Part shown: positions 8,709 through 18,724 of the stretch, piece by piece
How positions within the stretch are numbered: the first letter of the stretch is position 1
How the letters are laid out: every line of letters starts with the position of its first letter
NCBI RefSeq assembly: GCF_900103455.1
Contig: NZ_FNHI01000003.1
Location: forward strand, 235,910 to 299,909
Reading direction: 5' to 3'
DNA from: Streptomyces wuyuanensis
Lineage (GTDB): Bacteria > Actinomycetota > Actinomycetes > Streptomycetales > Streptomycetaceae
Length of the DNA: 64,000 bases
Made by a program: the position numbers and the translations under genes
Notes under the pieces: generated by a model
Seen by the model: the letters and a program-made list of their open reading frames with translations, nothing else
Database searches by the model: none
Told to the model about the DNA's origin: nothing

Positions 8709-10123
8709 ACGGTCTCCAGGGGTTCGACCTCGTCGGGCTGGAAGTACAGGAACCGGCCCTGTTCGCGGCGGATGTCGGCACCGGGGTCGCCCTCGACGGT
8801 CACGGCGATGTGCACGCCTCCGTCCACGTCGTGCAGTACGGCCTCGACCAGGGCGGTGCGGCCGTGCAGGAACAGGTCCTGTGCGTCGCTGTGGCGCAGG
8901 CCGGGCCGCAGGACGACCCGGCTTCCCGCGCCGACGGGGACGCCGTCCACCGTGACGCGGTCGTGCTCGGGGTCGACGCTCGTGTCGCCGCCCGGGTCCC
9001 ACCAGGGGGTGTCGGGGCGGGCGGTGCCGTGGCCCACGGGGTCGAAGGGGTCCTCGTCCCGCACGGGGCCGGTGACCTCCCGCAGGCTGCGCACGGCGCC
9101 GTGCAGCCGTTCCAGGACCTCCGCGGGCATGGTGTCGGCCAGTTCGATGACCGCCGCGGCCCGCTCGTCGGTTCCCCTGGCCTCGCGCTTCTCCTCGTCC
9201 GTGAGGGCCGCGGTGCGCAGGGCGAGGATCTCGTCGATCTCCGTGGCGTCGTACAGGGCGCCGGGGCTCTCCGGCGCGATGGCCGGATGGTCCTCCAGGA
9301 TGATCGGCGAGGACAGCACGAGGTCCGTGGCGCCGGGTTCGCCCGCGAGGACGGGCCAGGTGTGGAGGTTCCGGCAGGCCGCGACGGCGCCCTTGGCCCA
9401 CTCCGGCGGGTCGGTCATGGACAGGAACGAGCCGCGGTCGAGGCAGAGCAGCAGATGGCCGGCGACGAGCGAGTGCGGCAGGGCCGCGTCCCGGTCGCCG
9501 CCGGGCTCCGGCGTCCAGCCGCCGGTGTTCTCCACGACGGCCGTGAGCCGCATCGTCCGGTAGGGGCCGTCGAGTTCGGCGGTGGAGAGCCTCACGACTC
9601 CGTTGATCTCCTCCCGGCGGCGCACGAGCCGGCCGACGGTGCGTCCCTCGCCGTCCAGGACCGGCTCCGTCGCCTCGCCGGCGGGCCGGGTGAAGGGGAA
9701 GGCCAGGCCCTCTCCCGCCAGGTCGGCGACGGGCACGGTCAGTTCGACGCGCTCCTCCACGCCCTCGTCCCACGGGACCAGGACCCGGTCCGCCAGGTGG
9801 AGTTCGCGGACCGTCTCGAAGCCGCCGTCCTCGGTCGCCCGCTGGACGGTGCGCCGCTGGGCGTGCAGGAAGCGGACCTCCACCGCGAGGTCCGCGCCGG
9901 GCCGGGGCTCCATCAGGCATTCGGTGTGCTGGAACTCGTGCTCCTCGCAGCGCGCGCTCCAGGCGGGCGGCACGAGCACCCCGAACTGCCAGCGCAGCCG
10001 GTTCTTGGCCGCGGAGGCCCGGTACGGGTAGAGCACGTAGCCCTCGAACAGGACCGCGTCGGCGACGTGGCGCGCGGTGGCGAGCCGGGCCTCGGTCTCG
10101 GGGGTGAAGACGGCGGTGGTCAT
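8705..10123 (-). CDS. Conserved hydrogenase-island protein of unknown function (472 aa)
   Basis: I do not recognise a named domain. The protein is 472 residues, soluble in appearance, with no signal peptide or membrane segment. The N-terminus (ARHVADAVLFEGYVLYPYRA, then AAKNRLRWQFGVL) is Arg/Tyr-rich, and the C-terminus is largely beta-strand in character (GRTALVEAVLHDVDGGVHIAVTVEGDPG). Its start overlaps the DUF6084-like stop by 4 bp and its stop overlaps the protease start by 4 bp. It is therefore translated as part of the operon between the structural subunits and the protease. Position implies a role in assembly, stability or electron transfer of the hydrogenase, but nothing in the sequence tells which. 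Confidence 0.85.
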   Translation of the reverse strand: MTTAVFTPETEARLATARHVADAVLFEGYVLYPYRASAAKNRLRWQFGVLVPPAWSARCEEHEFQHTECLMEPRPGADLAVEVRFLHAQRRTVQRATEDGGFETVRELHLADRVLVPWDEGVEERVELTVPVADLAGEGLAFPFTRPAGEATEPVLDGEGRTVGRLVRRREEINGVVRLSTAELDGPYRTMRLTAVVENTGGWTPEPGGDRDAALPHSLVAGHLLLCLDRGSFLSMTDPPEWAKGAVAACRNLHTWPVLAGEPGATDLVLSSPIILEDHPAIAPESPGALYDATEIDEILALRTAALTDEEKREARGTDERAAAVIELADTMPAEVLERLHGAVRSLREVTGPVRDEDPFDPVGHGTARPDTPWWDPGGDTSVDPEHDRVTVDGVPVGAGSRVVLRPGLRHSDAQDLFLHGRTALVEAVLHDVDGGVHIAVTVEGDPGADIRREQGRFLYFQPDEVEPLETV

Positions 10124-10761
10124 CGGGCCGTCCTCTCGGCGGACGCGTCGAGCAGGGCCTCGACCGTGGACTCCCAGGAGGGCAGCGCCCGCCGCGAACG
10201 GAAGGCGAGGAGGGCGTCCATGGTCTCCCTGGGCAGCCGGATCCAGCCGCAGCCCGGGAAGTGCTGGTCGAGCATCTCCTGCCAGACCTTCACCGGCATC
10301 CGGAACACGGCCTCCCGGTCCCACGGGACCGGCTCGACGTGGAACCCGCCGGTTCCGGTGAAGGCGGTGCCGGAGAAGAGCATCAGCAGCGGCACCTCGC
10401 CCTCGGAGAGGGCGTGGGCGTAGCGCGTCGCGGCGACGTCCATGTCGTACGTGCACGGCACGGGGAGTTCGGTCTCGGTCTCGCCGGTGAAGCCGGGCAC
10501 CATGTGGGAGACCTGCGCGAACTGCACCGGGTGCATCGAGCTGCCCCAGCGCGAGCGTTCGCCGAACAGGTCCTTCAGACCCTCGGCCTCGGGGCCGGCG
10601 TAGCCGCGCCGGGCCGGTTCGATGCGCAACTGGCAGCGCAGGGCGAGGGCGTGGACGCGGGTCCCGGGTGACGCGGTGATGCGCAGCCGGAAGACGAGCG
10701 TCGGGCCCGCGGCGTACGGATCGGCCCGTACGTCCGTGCAGTGGAAGGTGAATTCGGTCAT
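10120..10761 (-). CDS. DUF6084-like hydrogenase-associated protein
   Basis: This 213-residue protein, which I match from memory to the DUF6084 family, is of unknown function and occurs in actinobacterial hydrogenase operons. It is soluble, with no signal peptide, and mostly beta-strand at the N-terminus (FTFHCTDVRADPYAAGPTL). Aromatic-rich segments follow (MHPVQFAQVSHMVPGFTGET). The C-terminus resembles a helical region ending DALLAFRSRRALPSWESTVE. It overlaps both neighbours by 4 bp (ATGA), so its stoichiometry is probably tied to theirs. No catalytic motif is apparent. Confidence 0.8.
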   Translation of the reverse strand: MTEFTFHCTDVRADPYAAGPTLVFRLRITASPGTRVHALALRCQLRIEPARRGYAGPEAEGLKDLFGERSRWGSSMHPVQFAQVSHMVPGFTGETETELPVPCTYDMDVAATRYAHALSEGEVPLLMLFSGTAFTGTGGFHVEPVPWDREAVFRMPVKVWQEMLDQHFPGCGWIRLPRETMDALLAFRSRRALPSWESTVEALLDASAERTAR

Positions 10762-11423
10762 GCCCTGCTCCCCCGGAGCGGTGTGGCGCGCTGTCGTACG
10801 CGGTCGAAGAAGGCGTCGAGTTCGGCGCGGGCCTGGGGACCGCCGTCGAAGCCGTGCCAGGTGAGCCGCATCCGGCCCACGAGTTCGTAGGCGGTGTCGA
10901 CCGGGACCAGGTGGCACTCGGTGCGGCCGCCGGAGCGGCGCAGCAGCAGTGCCTCCACGTCGGGTTCGAGCATGCCGGCCAGCTCGGTCGCGGCCAGCAC
11001 CGTCTCCCAGGACGACGGTTCCGGCTCGCTCTCGGTGGCGCCCGCCGGGCTCGGGTATAGCGCGACGGGCCGTTCGAGCGCGGAGTTGTGGAAGAAGAAG
11101 GCGACGCTCACGGGAATCCGCAGCAGTTCCCAGGTGGTGTCGTCGATGCGGTGTCCGGGATCGGTGAGGTGGCGCGAAGGCACGGCCCGGAAGCGGCCCT
11201 GCGACACGCCGGCCCGGTCGAGGAGCTGGGTGCACGGACCGCAGGCACAGGCCAGTGCCCGTTTCTCGGTGTCGACGAGATGCCGGTGGGATGCGTCGGG
11301 GAGCGACGCGCCGCACAGTTCGCAGCGCTCCTCGCGGGGCGGCCGGGGCGTCGTGAACCGGCGCAGTCCGCGCGGGCCCGGGGCGGGCCGCAGCCGCCCC
11401 GGACCCGTGGGGACCGCGCTCAC
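10758..11423 (-). CDS. DUF5947-like cysteine-rich hydrogenase-associated protein
   Basis: The 221-residue protein starts at a GTG that overlaps the stop of the NifU-like gene (GTGA). Residues 34-64 contain a likely metal site: CELC, then HRH, then CACGPC (Cys34, Cys37, His46/His48, Cys59, Cys61, Cys64). This would fit a zinc or iron-sulfur knuckle. The rest is soluble with no recognised enzyme motif. I assign the DUF5947 name from memory of this operon type. With the NifU-like protein next to it, a role in iron-sulfur cluster supply or as an electron-transfer partner is plausible but unproven. Confidence 0.8.
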   Translation of the reverse strand: MSAVPTGPGRLRPAPGPRGLRRFTTPRPPREERCELCGASLPDASHRHLVDTEKRALACACGPCTQLLDRAGVSQGRFRAVPSRHLTDPGHRIDDTTWELLRIPVSVAFFFHNSALERPVALYPSPAGATESEPEPSSWETVLAATELAGMLEPDVEALLLRRSGGRTECHLVPVDTAYELVGRMRLTWHGFDGGPQARAELDAFFDRVRQRATPLRGSRA

Positions 11424-12004
11424 GTCGCCGTGGCCGGCGCCCGGCCCGCGGCGGGACCGGCGCCGGGCGGCCCGGCACCGATCTGGAGGAGGGCCGGTTC
11501 GCGGGTGACGGGGTGGAGTTCGACGGCCGTCACTTCGGGCGCGAAGCAGGCGAGTGCCTCGATCGCGGCCTGCCGCGCGACCTCCTGGGTGCTGGGGCAG
11601 CCGCAGCCGGTGGAGCCGGTGAGGCGGAGCCGCAGGACGCCGGTGGCCTCCTCGTACCCGGCCGATTCGAGGGAGTGCCGGACTCCGCGCAGCGCGCGGG
11701 CGATCCGGGTGGGCACGTCCTCGGGGTGCAGATCGTGCAGGACGAGCAGGCTGCTGACGAGTTCGTCGCCGAGCAGGCCGTTGAGCGGCGCCGGCGGGCG
11801 CCCTTCGGCGCGCTCGTCGGCGGGGCGGGCGAGCAGCTCGACGGTCCTGGCCAGCCCCGCGCCGTAGAAGTCCATGAGGACGCGGACGAGTTCCTCGGCA
11901 GCCGCGCACGCCTGCTCGTCGCCGCCGGCGGCCAGCCGGTCGAGGATCTCCTCGACCCGCCGGCCCGCCTGCTCGGCGCTGACCGTGCCGCTGACCGGGC
12001 TCAT
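11420..12004 (-). CDS. NifU-like protein with non-canonical CxC motif
   Basis: A 194-residue protein encoded directly after the hydrogenase large subunit, overlapping it by 4 bp. The C-terminal half (residues about 105-170) matches the NifU C-terminal scaffold that holds transient iron-sulfur clusters: LRLRLTGSTGCGCPSTQEV followed by a helix and AVELHPV. The canonical motif is CxxC before Pro-Ser; here it reads Cys134-Gly-Cys136. The N-terminal half is a helical domain (RVEEILDRLAAGGDEQACAA) not found in standard NifU. It probably supplies or holds clusters for the small subunit, an inference from position. Confidence 0.85.
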   Translation of the reverse strand: MSPVSGTVSAEQAGRRVEEILDRLAAGGDEQACAAAEELVRVLMDFYGAGLARTVELLARPADERAEGRPPAPLNGLLGDELVSSLLVLHDLHPEDVPTRIARALRGVRHSLESAGYEEATGVLRLRLTGSTGCGCPSTQEVARQAAIEALACFAPEVTAVELHPVTREPALLQIGAGPPGAGPAAGRAPATAT

Positions 12005-13779
12005 CCGGCGAGGCCGCTCAGTCCGGTGGGCACGTGCATCGACTTCACGGTCCTGCCGTCGCCCACGTACATGTGGACACCGCACGGCAGGCACGGGTCG
12101 AAGCTGCGGACGGCCCGCATGATGTCGATGCCCTTGAAGTTCTCCGGGGAGTTCTCCTCGAAGATGGGCGTGTTCTGCACCGCGTCCTCGTACGGGCCGG
12201 GGGTGCCGTAGGTGTCCCGGGTGCTCGCGTTCCACGGGGTCGGCGGGTACGGGTGGTAGTTGGCGATCTTGCCGTCCCTGATGACCATGTGGTGGGAAAG
12301 GACGCCCCGGACGGCCTCGGTGAAGCCGACTCCGATGGACTCGTCGGGCACGTCGAACTTCTCCCAGGTCTGGCTGCGTCCGGCGCGGACCTCCTCGAGG
12401 CCCTTCTCGGCGAAGTGCAGGGCGACGGCGGCGGAGTAGGCCTGGAAGTAGGTGCGGGCGCGGTTGCGCTCCAGCGCGTTGCTCCACTGCGGGATCTTCC
12501 ACTCGAAGGTGGTCTCCGGCTTCGTGAGCGAGCGCGGCAGGTTGATGACGACGCTGTGCCCGGTGGCCTTGACGTAGCCGATGTCGACCAGGCCGGAGAG
12601 CGCGGTGGACCACAGCCGGGCGATGGGGCCGCCGCCGGTGTCGAGCGGCAGGTACTCCTTGCCGTCGAACCAGCGCGGGGACATGACCCAGCTGTACTTG
12701 TCGTCGAAGTTCCGCTTCTGCGGGGCGGGGATGGTGTGCTGGTTCCAGGGGTGGCGCGGGTCGACGGGGTTGCCGAGCGGGTCGTGGGTGACGAACTGCT
12801 CCTGGCCCTCCCAGTCCTCGTAGTACGAGCTGCCGAGCAGGATCCGGATGCCGAGGTTGATCTGGGTGAGGTCGTTGGTGACCAGCTTGCCGTCCACGAC
12901 GACGCCCGGGGTGACGAACATCTTCCGTCCCCAGTCGGTCATGTTGGCGTAGGTGAAGTCGCAGTACTCGGGGTCGTTCAGGGCACCCCAGCAGCCGAGC
13001 AGCACCCGCCGGCGGCCGACCTCCTCGTAGCCGGGCAGGGCCTCGTAGAAGAAGTCGAACAGGTCGTCGTGGAGCGGGACGACGCGCTTCATGAACTCCA
13101 CGTACCGCATGAGGCGGGACATGTAGTCCGTGAAGAGCTGGACGGACGCGACCGTGCCGACACCGCCCGGGTAGAGCGTGGAGGGGTGCACATGGCGGCC
13201 CTCCATCAGGCAGAACATCTCCCGGGTGTAGCGGCTGACCTGGAGGGCCTCGCGGTAGAACTCACCCTCCAGCGGGTTCAGCGAGCGCATGATGTCCGCG
13301 ATGGTGCGGTAGCCGTGCTCCGCGGCGTGCGGGGCCTCGGTGCGCTCGGCGAGTTCCAGGACGCCGGGGTTGGTCTCGCGGACCATCTTCTCGCAGTAGT
13401 CGACCCCGACCAGGTTCTCCTGGAAGATGTTGTGGTCGAACATGTACTCGGCGGACTCGCCGAGGTTGATGATCCATTCACCGAGGTGCGGCGGCTTCAC
13501 CCCGTACGCCATGTTCTGCGCGTAGACCGAGCACGTGGCGTGGTTGTCACCGCAGATGCCGCAGATGCGGCTGGTGATGAAGTGCGCGTCGCGCGGGTCC
13601 TTGCCCCGCATGAAGACGCTGTAGCCGCGGAAGACCGACGAGGTGCTGTAGCACTCGGCGACCCGCTTCTGCTTGAAATCGATCTTGGTGTGGATGCCGA
13701 GACTGCCCACGATCCGGGTGATCGGATCCCAGGACATCTCCACCAGGCCGTCGCCGGCCGCTTGAGTCTTCGGTGCCAT
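12001..13779 (-). CDS. hhyL: Group 1h [NiFe]-hydrogenase large subunit
   Basis: This is the catalytic subunit carrying the NiFe site that splits H2. The 592-residue protein has the L1 motif RICGICGDNHATC (Cys73, Cys76) and the L2 motif DPCLPCGVH (Cys563, Cys566, His569), which together bind nickel and iron. Twenty-three residues follow His569 and should be cut off by the island's protease. I chose the ATG at 13779 because GAAGAAGGG precedes it; an in-frame GTG at 13803 would add eight residues. The long insertions and YSTSSVFRGYSVFMRGKDPR segment fit the actinobacterial high-affinity type. It overlaps the NifU-like gene by 4 bp. Confidence 0.97.
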   Translation of the reverse strand: MAPKTQAAGDGLVEMSWDPITRIVGSLGIHTKIDFKQKRVAECYSTSSVFRGYSVFMRGKDPRDAHFITSRICGICGDNHATCSVYAQNMAYGVKPPHLGEWIINLGESAEYMFDHNIFQENLVGVDYCEKMVRETNPGVLELAERTEAPHAAEHGYRTIADIMRSLNPLEGEFYREALQVSRYTREMFCLMEGRHVHPSTLYPGGVGTVASVQLFTDYMSRLMRYVEFMKRVVPLHDDLFDFFYEALPGYEEVGRRRVLLGCWGALNDPEYCDFTYANMTDWGRKMFVTPGVVVDGKLVTNDLTQINLGIRILLGSSYYEDWEGQEQFVTHDPLGNPVDPRHPWNQHTIPAPQKRNFDDKYSWVMSPRWFDGKEYLPLDTGGGPIARLWSTALSGLVDIGYVKATGHSVVINLPRSLTKPETTFEWKIPQWSNALERNRARTYFQAYSAAVALHFAEKGLEEVRAGRSQTWEKFDVPDESIGVGFTEAVRGVLSHHMVIRDGKIANYHPYPPTPWNASTRDTYGTPGPYEDAVQNTPIFEENSPENFKGIDIMRAVRSFDPCLPCGVHMYVGDGRTVKSMHVPTGLSGLAG

Positions 13780-13852
13780 CGTGTGTGCGGTGCCCTTCTT
13801 CACGTCTTCACGTCGTCGAGCAGGAGGGGGTGTCGCTGTCCCGGAGGGTGGG

Positions 13853-14947
<1,095 letters not shown>

Positions 14948-15003
14948 GAGGCGTCTCCTGGGGGATACGTGACAAAAGACCCGTACCGGGCCTTCGTCCC
15001 TTG

Positions 15004-16713
15004 CTAACAGGCGGCCGTTCCGGCTGCCACCGCGGCGTCCTCCGGCCGGGTGCCCTCCGGTGACTCCTTCCGGACGAAGGCCCGCCGCAGCCGGTGGTAG
15101 GGCGCGGCCGGGTCCGCGAAGGTCCGCAGCATCCGGGCCAGCTCGTCCTCGCGGTACGCGGCCAGCGGCCGTGCGGCCTCGTCGCGCTCGCGCGCGGCCT
15201 TCTTGGCGGCGATCCGCGACTGCGTCGAGGGATTCGGGGCGAGGCGTGCCGCCATCCGGGTGACCTCGCCCGCGAACTCCTCCGGACCGCATTCGACGAC
15301 CCGCTCGATCAGGCCGAGTCGGAGCGCGGCGGTCGCCGTGACCGGGAGGGCCTGGGAGGTGAGGCGTTCGGCCACGGGACCGCCGACGCGGCGCGGCAGG
15401 GAGTAGGTCCAGTACTCCGAGCCGTACAGGCCCATGAGCCGGTAGTGGGGGTTGAGGATCGCCCCCGCGCGGCACCAGACCTCGTCGGCGGCCAGTGCGA
15501 ACATCACCCCGCCCGCGGCCGCGTTGCCGCCGACGGCTGCCACCACGAGCCGGTCCGTCGTGGTGAGCACGGCCTCCACGAGATCGTCCATCGCCTCGAT
15601 GTTGGCCCGGGACTCGGCGGCGGGGTCGGCGGCCGCCTCGATGACGTTCAGGTGGATGCCGTTGGAGAAGAAGTCCCGGGCCGCCCCGAGGACCAGCACC
15701 GAGGTGGGCCGGGAGCAGGCCACCCGGTAGGCGTCGAGCAGCCGCCGGCAGTGACCGGTGCTCATCGCCCCGCCGGGGAAGGAGAACGACAGCACCCCGA
15801 CCGGCCCCTCCTCCCGGTAGCGGATGTCGCTCCAGGTGCGGCGGTGTTCGCCGAGGCTCAGGGGCGCGGGGAGGTCGGGCAGCAGCGGCAGCCGGTCCCC
15901 CAGTGCCAGGGTGGCGGGCAGTTTGAAGCCGGGCCGGCCCCCGGCGTCACGGCGGGGGCGCAGTTCGGGGATCCACACGGCGCCGTCCGCGGTCGCCCTG
16001 CACAGGGCGCCGGCGCGGGTCGCGAGCAGCTCGCCGGGGCGGCCGCGGAGCTGGTCCTCCGGGTGGCCGCCGTGGAGGAACCATTCGCCGTCCAGCAGTT
16101 CGTCGAGCACTCCGGGCTGCGAGTCCGCGGCGCGGAGCTTGCGCAGCACGGTCTCGGTCGGGTCGTCCGCCCAGGAGATGCGCCGGAGCTCCTGGCGGAC
16201 GTACGGCCGGACGCTCGCCCGTCCGCTCATGGCGCTCTGCGGACGGGGCTCGTAGTCGCCGGAGGCGAAGCGGTCGACGGCGAGAAGGACGGCGGTGACG
16301 GCGGCGTCGGAGACCTCGCCCCGGTAGAGATCGCCCTTGGCGAGCGGCGGGAGCGCGACGGTCGCCGTCGCCCAGACGTCTCCGGCGTCCATCTCCGCGT
16401 CGGCCTGCAGGACGGTGACGCCCCAGACTCCGGCGTCCTCCTGGACCGCGTAGTCCAGGGACGACGGCCCTCGGTCGCCCACCGGGCCGGGGTGGACGAC
16501 GAGACAGGTGTGCCGCGTCCAGACGTCGGCCGGGATGACGGTCTTCAGCATGGGGGCGAGCACGAGGCCGGGCTCGTGCCGGCGGACGGCCTCGCGCACT
16601 GCGTCACCGTCCGGGGTGCGCTCGACGGCGACGGTGTGGCCCCGGTCCCTGAGCTCGGCGTGGACGCGCTGGGTGAGGCTGTTGTAGGCGCTGGCGATGA
16701 GCAGGATGTGCAT
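15004..16713 (-). CDS. hypX: HypX/HoxX CO-ligand maturation protein
   Basis: HypX makes the CO ligand of the NiFe site from N10-formyl-tetrahydrofolate in aerobic organisms. The 569-residue protein has an N-terminal formyltransferase-like half: MHILLIASAYNSLTQ at the start, then HPGPVGDRGPSSLDYA near residue 75. The C-terminal half is a crotonase/enoyl-CoA-hydratase fold (VLSFSFPGGAMSTGHC, then AAVGGNAAAGGVMFALAADE near residue 395). The start is the ATG at 16713, matching the family N-terminus; longer frames upstream have no support. It is the first gene of the island, 56 bp before the small subunit. It indicates maturation that works in air. Confidence 0.93.
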   Translation of the reverse strand: MHILLIASAYNSLTQRVHAELRDRGHTVAVERTPDGDAVREAVRRHEPGLVLAPMLKTVIPADVWTRHTCLVVHPGPVGDRGPSSLDYAVQEDAGVWGVTVLQADAEMDAGDVWATATVALPPLAKGDLYRGEVSDAAVTAVLLAVDRFASGDYEPRPQSAMSGRASVRPYVRQELRRISWADDPTETVLRKLRAADSQPGVLDELLDGEWFLHGGHPEDQLRGRPGELLATRAGALCRATADGAVWIPELRPRRDAGGRPGFKLPATLALGDRLPLLPDLPAPLSLGEHRRTWSDIRYREEGPVGVLSFSFPGGAMSTGHCRRLLDAYRVACSRPTSVLVLGAARDFFSNGIHLNVIEAAADPAAESRANIEAMDDLVEAVLTTTDRLVVAAVGGNAAAGGVMFALAADEVWCRAGAILNPHYRLMGLYGSEYWTYSLPRRVGGPVAERLTSQALPVTATAALRLGLIERVVECGPEEFAGEVTRMAARLAPNPSTQSRIAAKKAARERDEAARPLAAYREDELARMLRTFADPAAPYHRLRRAFVRKESPEGTRPEDAAVAAGTAAC

Positions 16714-16921
16714 GACGGCCTTCCACCGGATCCGGCGGCTGGGCCGTGCCGGCGCAGCAGCGCCGTCTGCCCGGAGGGTGCGGCGGGACTCTGCGGACAC
16801 GGTCCAGGGCCGGCGGGGAGTCCGGCCGACTGCGATGCTCCGCCACGGCCGGGTGCCGCGGCCGGTACGAAGCCGCCGGGGTCACTCGAAAGCGACCGCC
16901 GGCGGGACCGATCGGCGGCGC

Positions 16922-17212
16922 TCAGAACGCGGTGTACCGCTCGGGCATGGGCAGTTCCACACCGTCCAGCTCGAGGGTGCATCCGGGCTTCACCCTGACC
17001 AGGTGCGGCTGGTGGACGCGGACGACGAAGGCGCGGGCCGGGTCGTCGGGGAGCTGGCCGTTCAGCACCGTCGTGCCCGTGCCGTGCTCCCGTCGGTACT
17101 CGATCACCTTGCCGTCGACCAGGAGCTCGATCCCCCCGGTCCTGCCGGGGCCGACGTTGACGGTGATCGAGTGGTCGCCCCGGTCGAGGTGGAAGTGGTG
17201 GTTACGCGACAT
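16922..17212 (-). CDS. Small beta-rich protein of unknown function (96 aa)
   Basis: I do not recognise this 96-residue protein. It has no signal peptide. The sequence alternates short hydrophobic strands with turns (HFHLDRGDHSITVNVGPG, GGIELLVDGKVIEY, CTLELDGVELPMPERY), suggesting a compact beta-sandwich. The N-terminus is His-rich (MSRNHHFHLDRGDH), which could bind metal. It lies 208 bp upstream of hypX in the same direction and is divergent from the Tm-1-like gene. Membership in the hydrogenase operon is possible but not shown by overlap. Confidence 0.75.
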   Translation of the reverse strand: MSRNHHFHLDRGDHSITVNVGPGRTGGIELLVDGKVIEYRREHGTGTTVLNGQLPDDPARAFVVRVHQPHLVRVKPGCTLELDGVELPMPERYTAF

Positions 17213-17347
17213 GGCACACCTCCACGGTCGGCAGCCAGTCCAGCCTATGTCCGGCGCGCGGCGCGTGCGCGGGCGCGCGGTTCCGGACGGCCGGGACGGC
17301 CCCGAGGCACCCTTGTCGCTCCGCCGATCCTCGCGGACAGTGTCGGG

Positions 17348-18616
17348 ATGGCGATCGTCGCCCTGCTGGGCACCCTGGACACCAAAGGCCTGGAGTACGC
17401 GTGGCTGCGGGAGCGACTGCTGCGGCACGGCGTCGAGGTGGTGGTCGTCGACGCCGGGGTCGCCGGCGAGCCGCGGCTGCGCGCCGACGTGCCGCGGGCC
17501 GAGGTGGCACGGGCGGCGGGCGCGGACCTGGACCGGCTGCGGGCCGAGGGGGACCGCGGCGCCGCCGTGACCGCGATGGCCCGCGGAGCGGCCGCCTGCC
17601 TCCTGCGGCTGTACGAGGCCGGGCGGCTGCACGGGGTGCTGGCCCTCGGCGGCAGCGGCGGGACGTCGATCGCGACCCGCGCGATGCGCGGACTGCCGCT
17701 CGGCGTACCGAAGCTGATGGTGTCCTCGATGGCGTCGGGCGATGTGGCGCCGTACGTCGGCTCCACGGACATCACGATGATGCACAGCGTCGTCGACATC
17801 GCCGGGGTCAACTCGGTCTCGGCCCCGGTCCTGGCCAACGCCGTCGACGCCGTGGCCGGGATGGCGAAAGGGTTCGCGGCGAGCCCCCGGGCCCTGCGGC
17901 CGGCCCGGCTGGGGACGGACGGCAGACCGCTGGTGGCGGCGAGCATGGCGGGGGTCACGACGCCCGGAGTGGACGCGGCGCGCGAGCGGCTGACCGAACT
18001 CGGGTACGAGGTGCTCGTGTTCCACACCAGCGGCACGGGCGGCCGCACGCTGGAAGCCCTGGCCGGGCAGGGGCTGTTCGCCGGCGTGCTGGATCTGACG
18101 CTCAGCGAGCTGGCGGACGAACTGGTCGGCGGCACCCTGACCGCCGGCCCCGACCGCCTGCGGGCGGCGGGCCGCCGGGGCACGCCCCAGGTGGTGAGCC
18201 TCGGCGCGCTCGACATGGTGAAGTTCGGCCCGCCGCGCACCGTCCCCGAGCGGCTTCGGGACCGCGACGTGCGGGTGCACAACCCGTCCGTGACCGTGGT
18301 CCGCACGACCGCGCCGGAGTGCGCCGAGCTCGGCCGGAGCATCGCGGAGAAGCTGCGCGGGGCCAAGGGGCCGGCCGAGGTGTGCGTACCGCTGCGCGGG
18401 CTGTCGACGCTCGGGGCGCCCGGCGGTCCCTACCACGATCCGGTCGCCGACGCGGCCCTGTTCGCGGCGCTGCGGGAGGGGTTGCGGGGCAGCCGGGTTC
18501 AGACGGTGGAGTTCCCCACCCACATCAACGACCCGTCGTTCGGCCGGGCCGCCGCCGAGCGGCTGCACGGGCTGATCGCCCGCGCCGCACGGCCGCCGGC
18601 CGCGGAGCGGGCATGA
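17348..18616 (+). CDS. Tm-1-like ATP-binding domain protein (UPF0261)
   Basis: A 422-residue member of the UPF0261/Tm-1 family, named after the tomato protein Tm-1 whose N-terminal domain binds ATP. The start ATG at 17348 gives the family N-terminus MAIVALLGTLDTKGLEYAWL. Further landmarks are GVLALGGSGGTSIATRAM near residue 105, MASGDVAPYVGSTDITMMHS near 130 and VFHTSGTGGRTLEALA near 225. There is no clear Shine-Dalgarno sequence upstream. The family is often next to a phosphoenolpyruvate-hydrolase-like gene, which is absent here, so the metabolic role stays open. Confidence 0.9.
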   Translation: MAIVALLGTLDTKGLEYAWLRERLLRHGVEVVVVDAGVAGEPRLRADVPRAEVARAAGADLDRLRAEGDRGAAVTAMARGAAACLLRLYEAGRLHGVLALGGSGGTSIATRAMRGLPLGVPKLMVSSMASGDVAPYVGSTDITMMHSVVDIAGVNSVSAPVLANAVDAVAGMAKGFAASPRALRPARLGTDGRPLVAASMAGVTTPGVDAARERLTELGYEVLVFHTSGTGGRTLEALAGQGLFAGVLDLTLSELADELVGGTLTAGPDRLRAAGRRGTPQVVSLGALDMVKFGPPRTVPERLRDRDVRVHNPSVTVVRTTAPECAELGRSIAEKLRGAKGPAEVCVPLRGLSTLGAPGGPYHDPVADAALFAALREGLRGSRVQTVEFPTHINDPSFGRAAAERLHGLIARAARPPAAERA

Positions 18617-18724
18617 CCGGCGGACCGCCGGGAACCGGCCGGTACCGTACATGTGTCTGTTGTGGGGACAACGGCGCGCGCGGCGCCGGCCGTGCAGTCC
18701 GGCCGCGCCCGCCGAGGGGGTGGG

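Noticed and set aside
13780..13803. Large-subunit start at the GTG at 13803
   Set aside because: It is possible, but the ATG at 13779 has an upstream GAAGAAGGG and fits the family N-terminus better. Noted in the gene entry.
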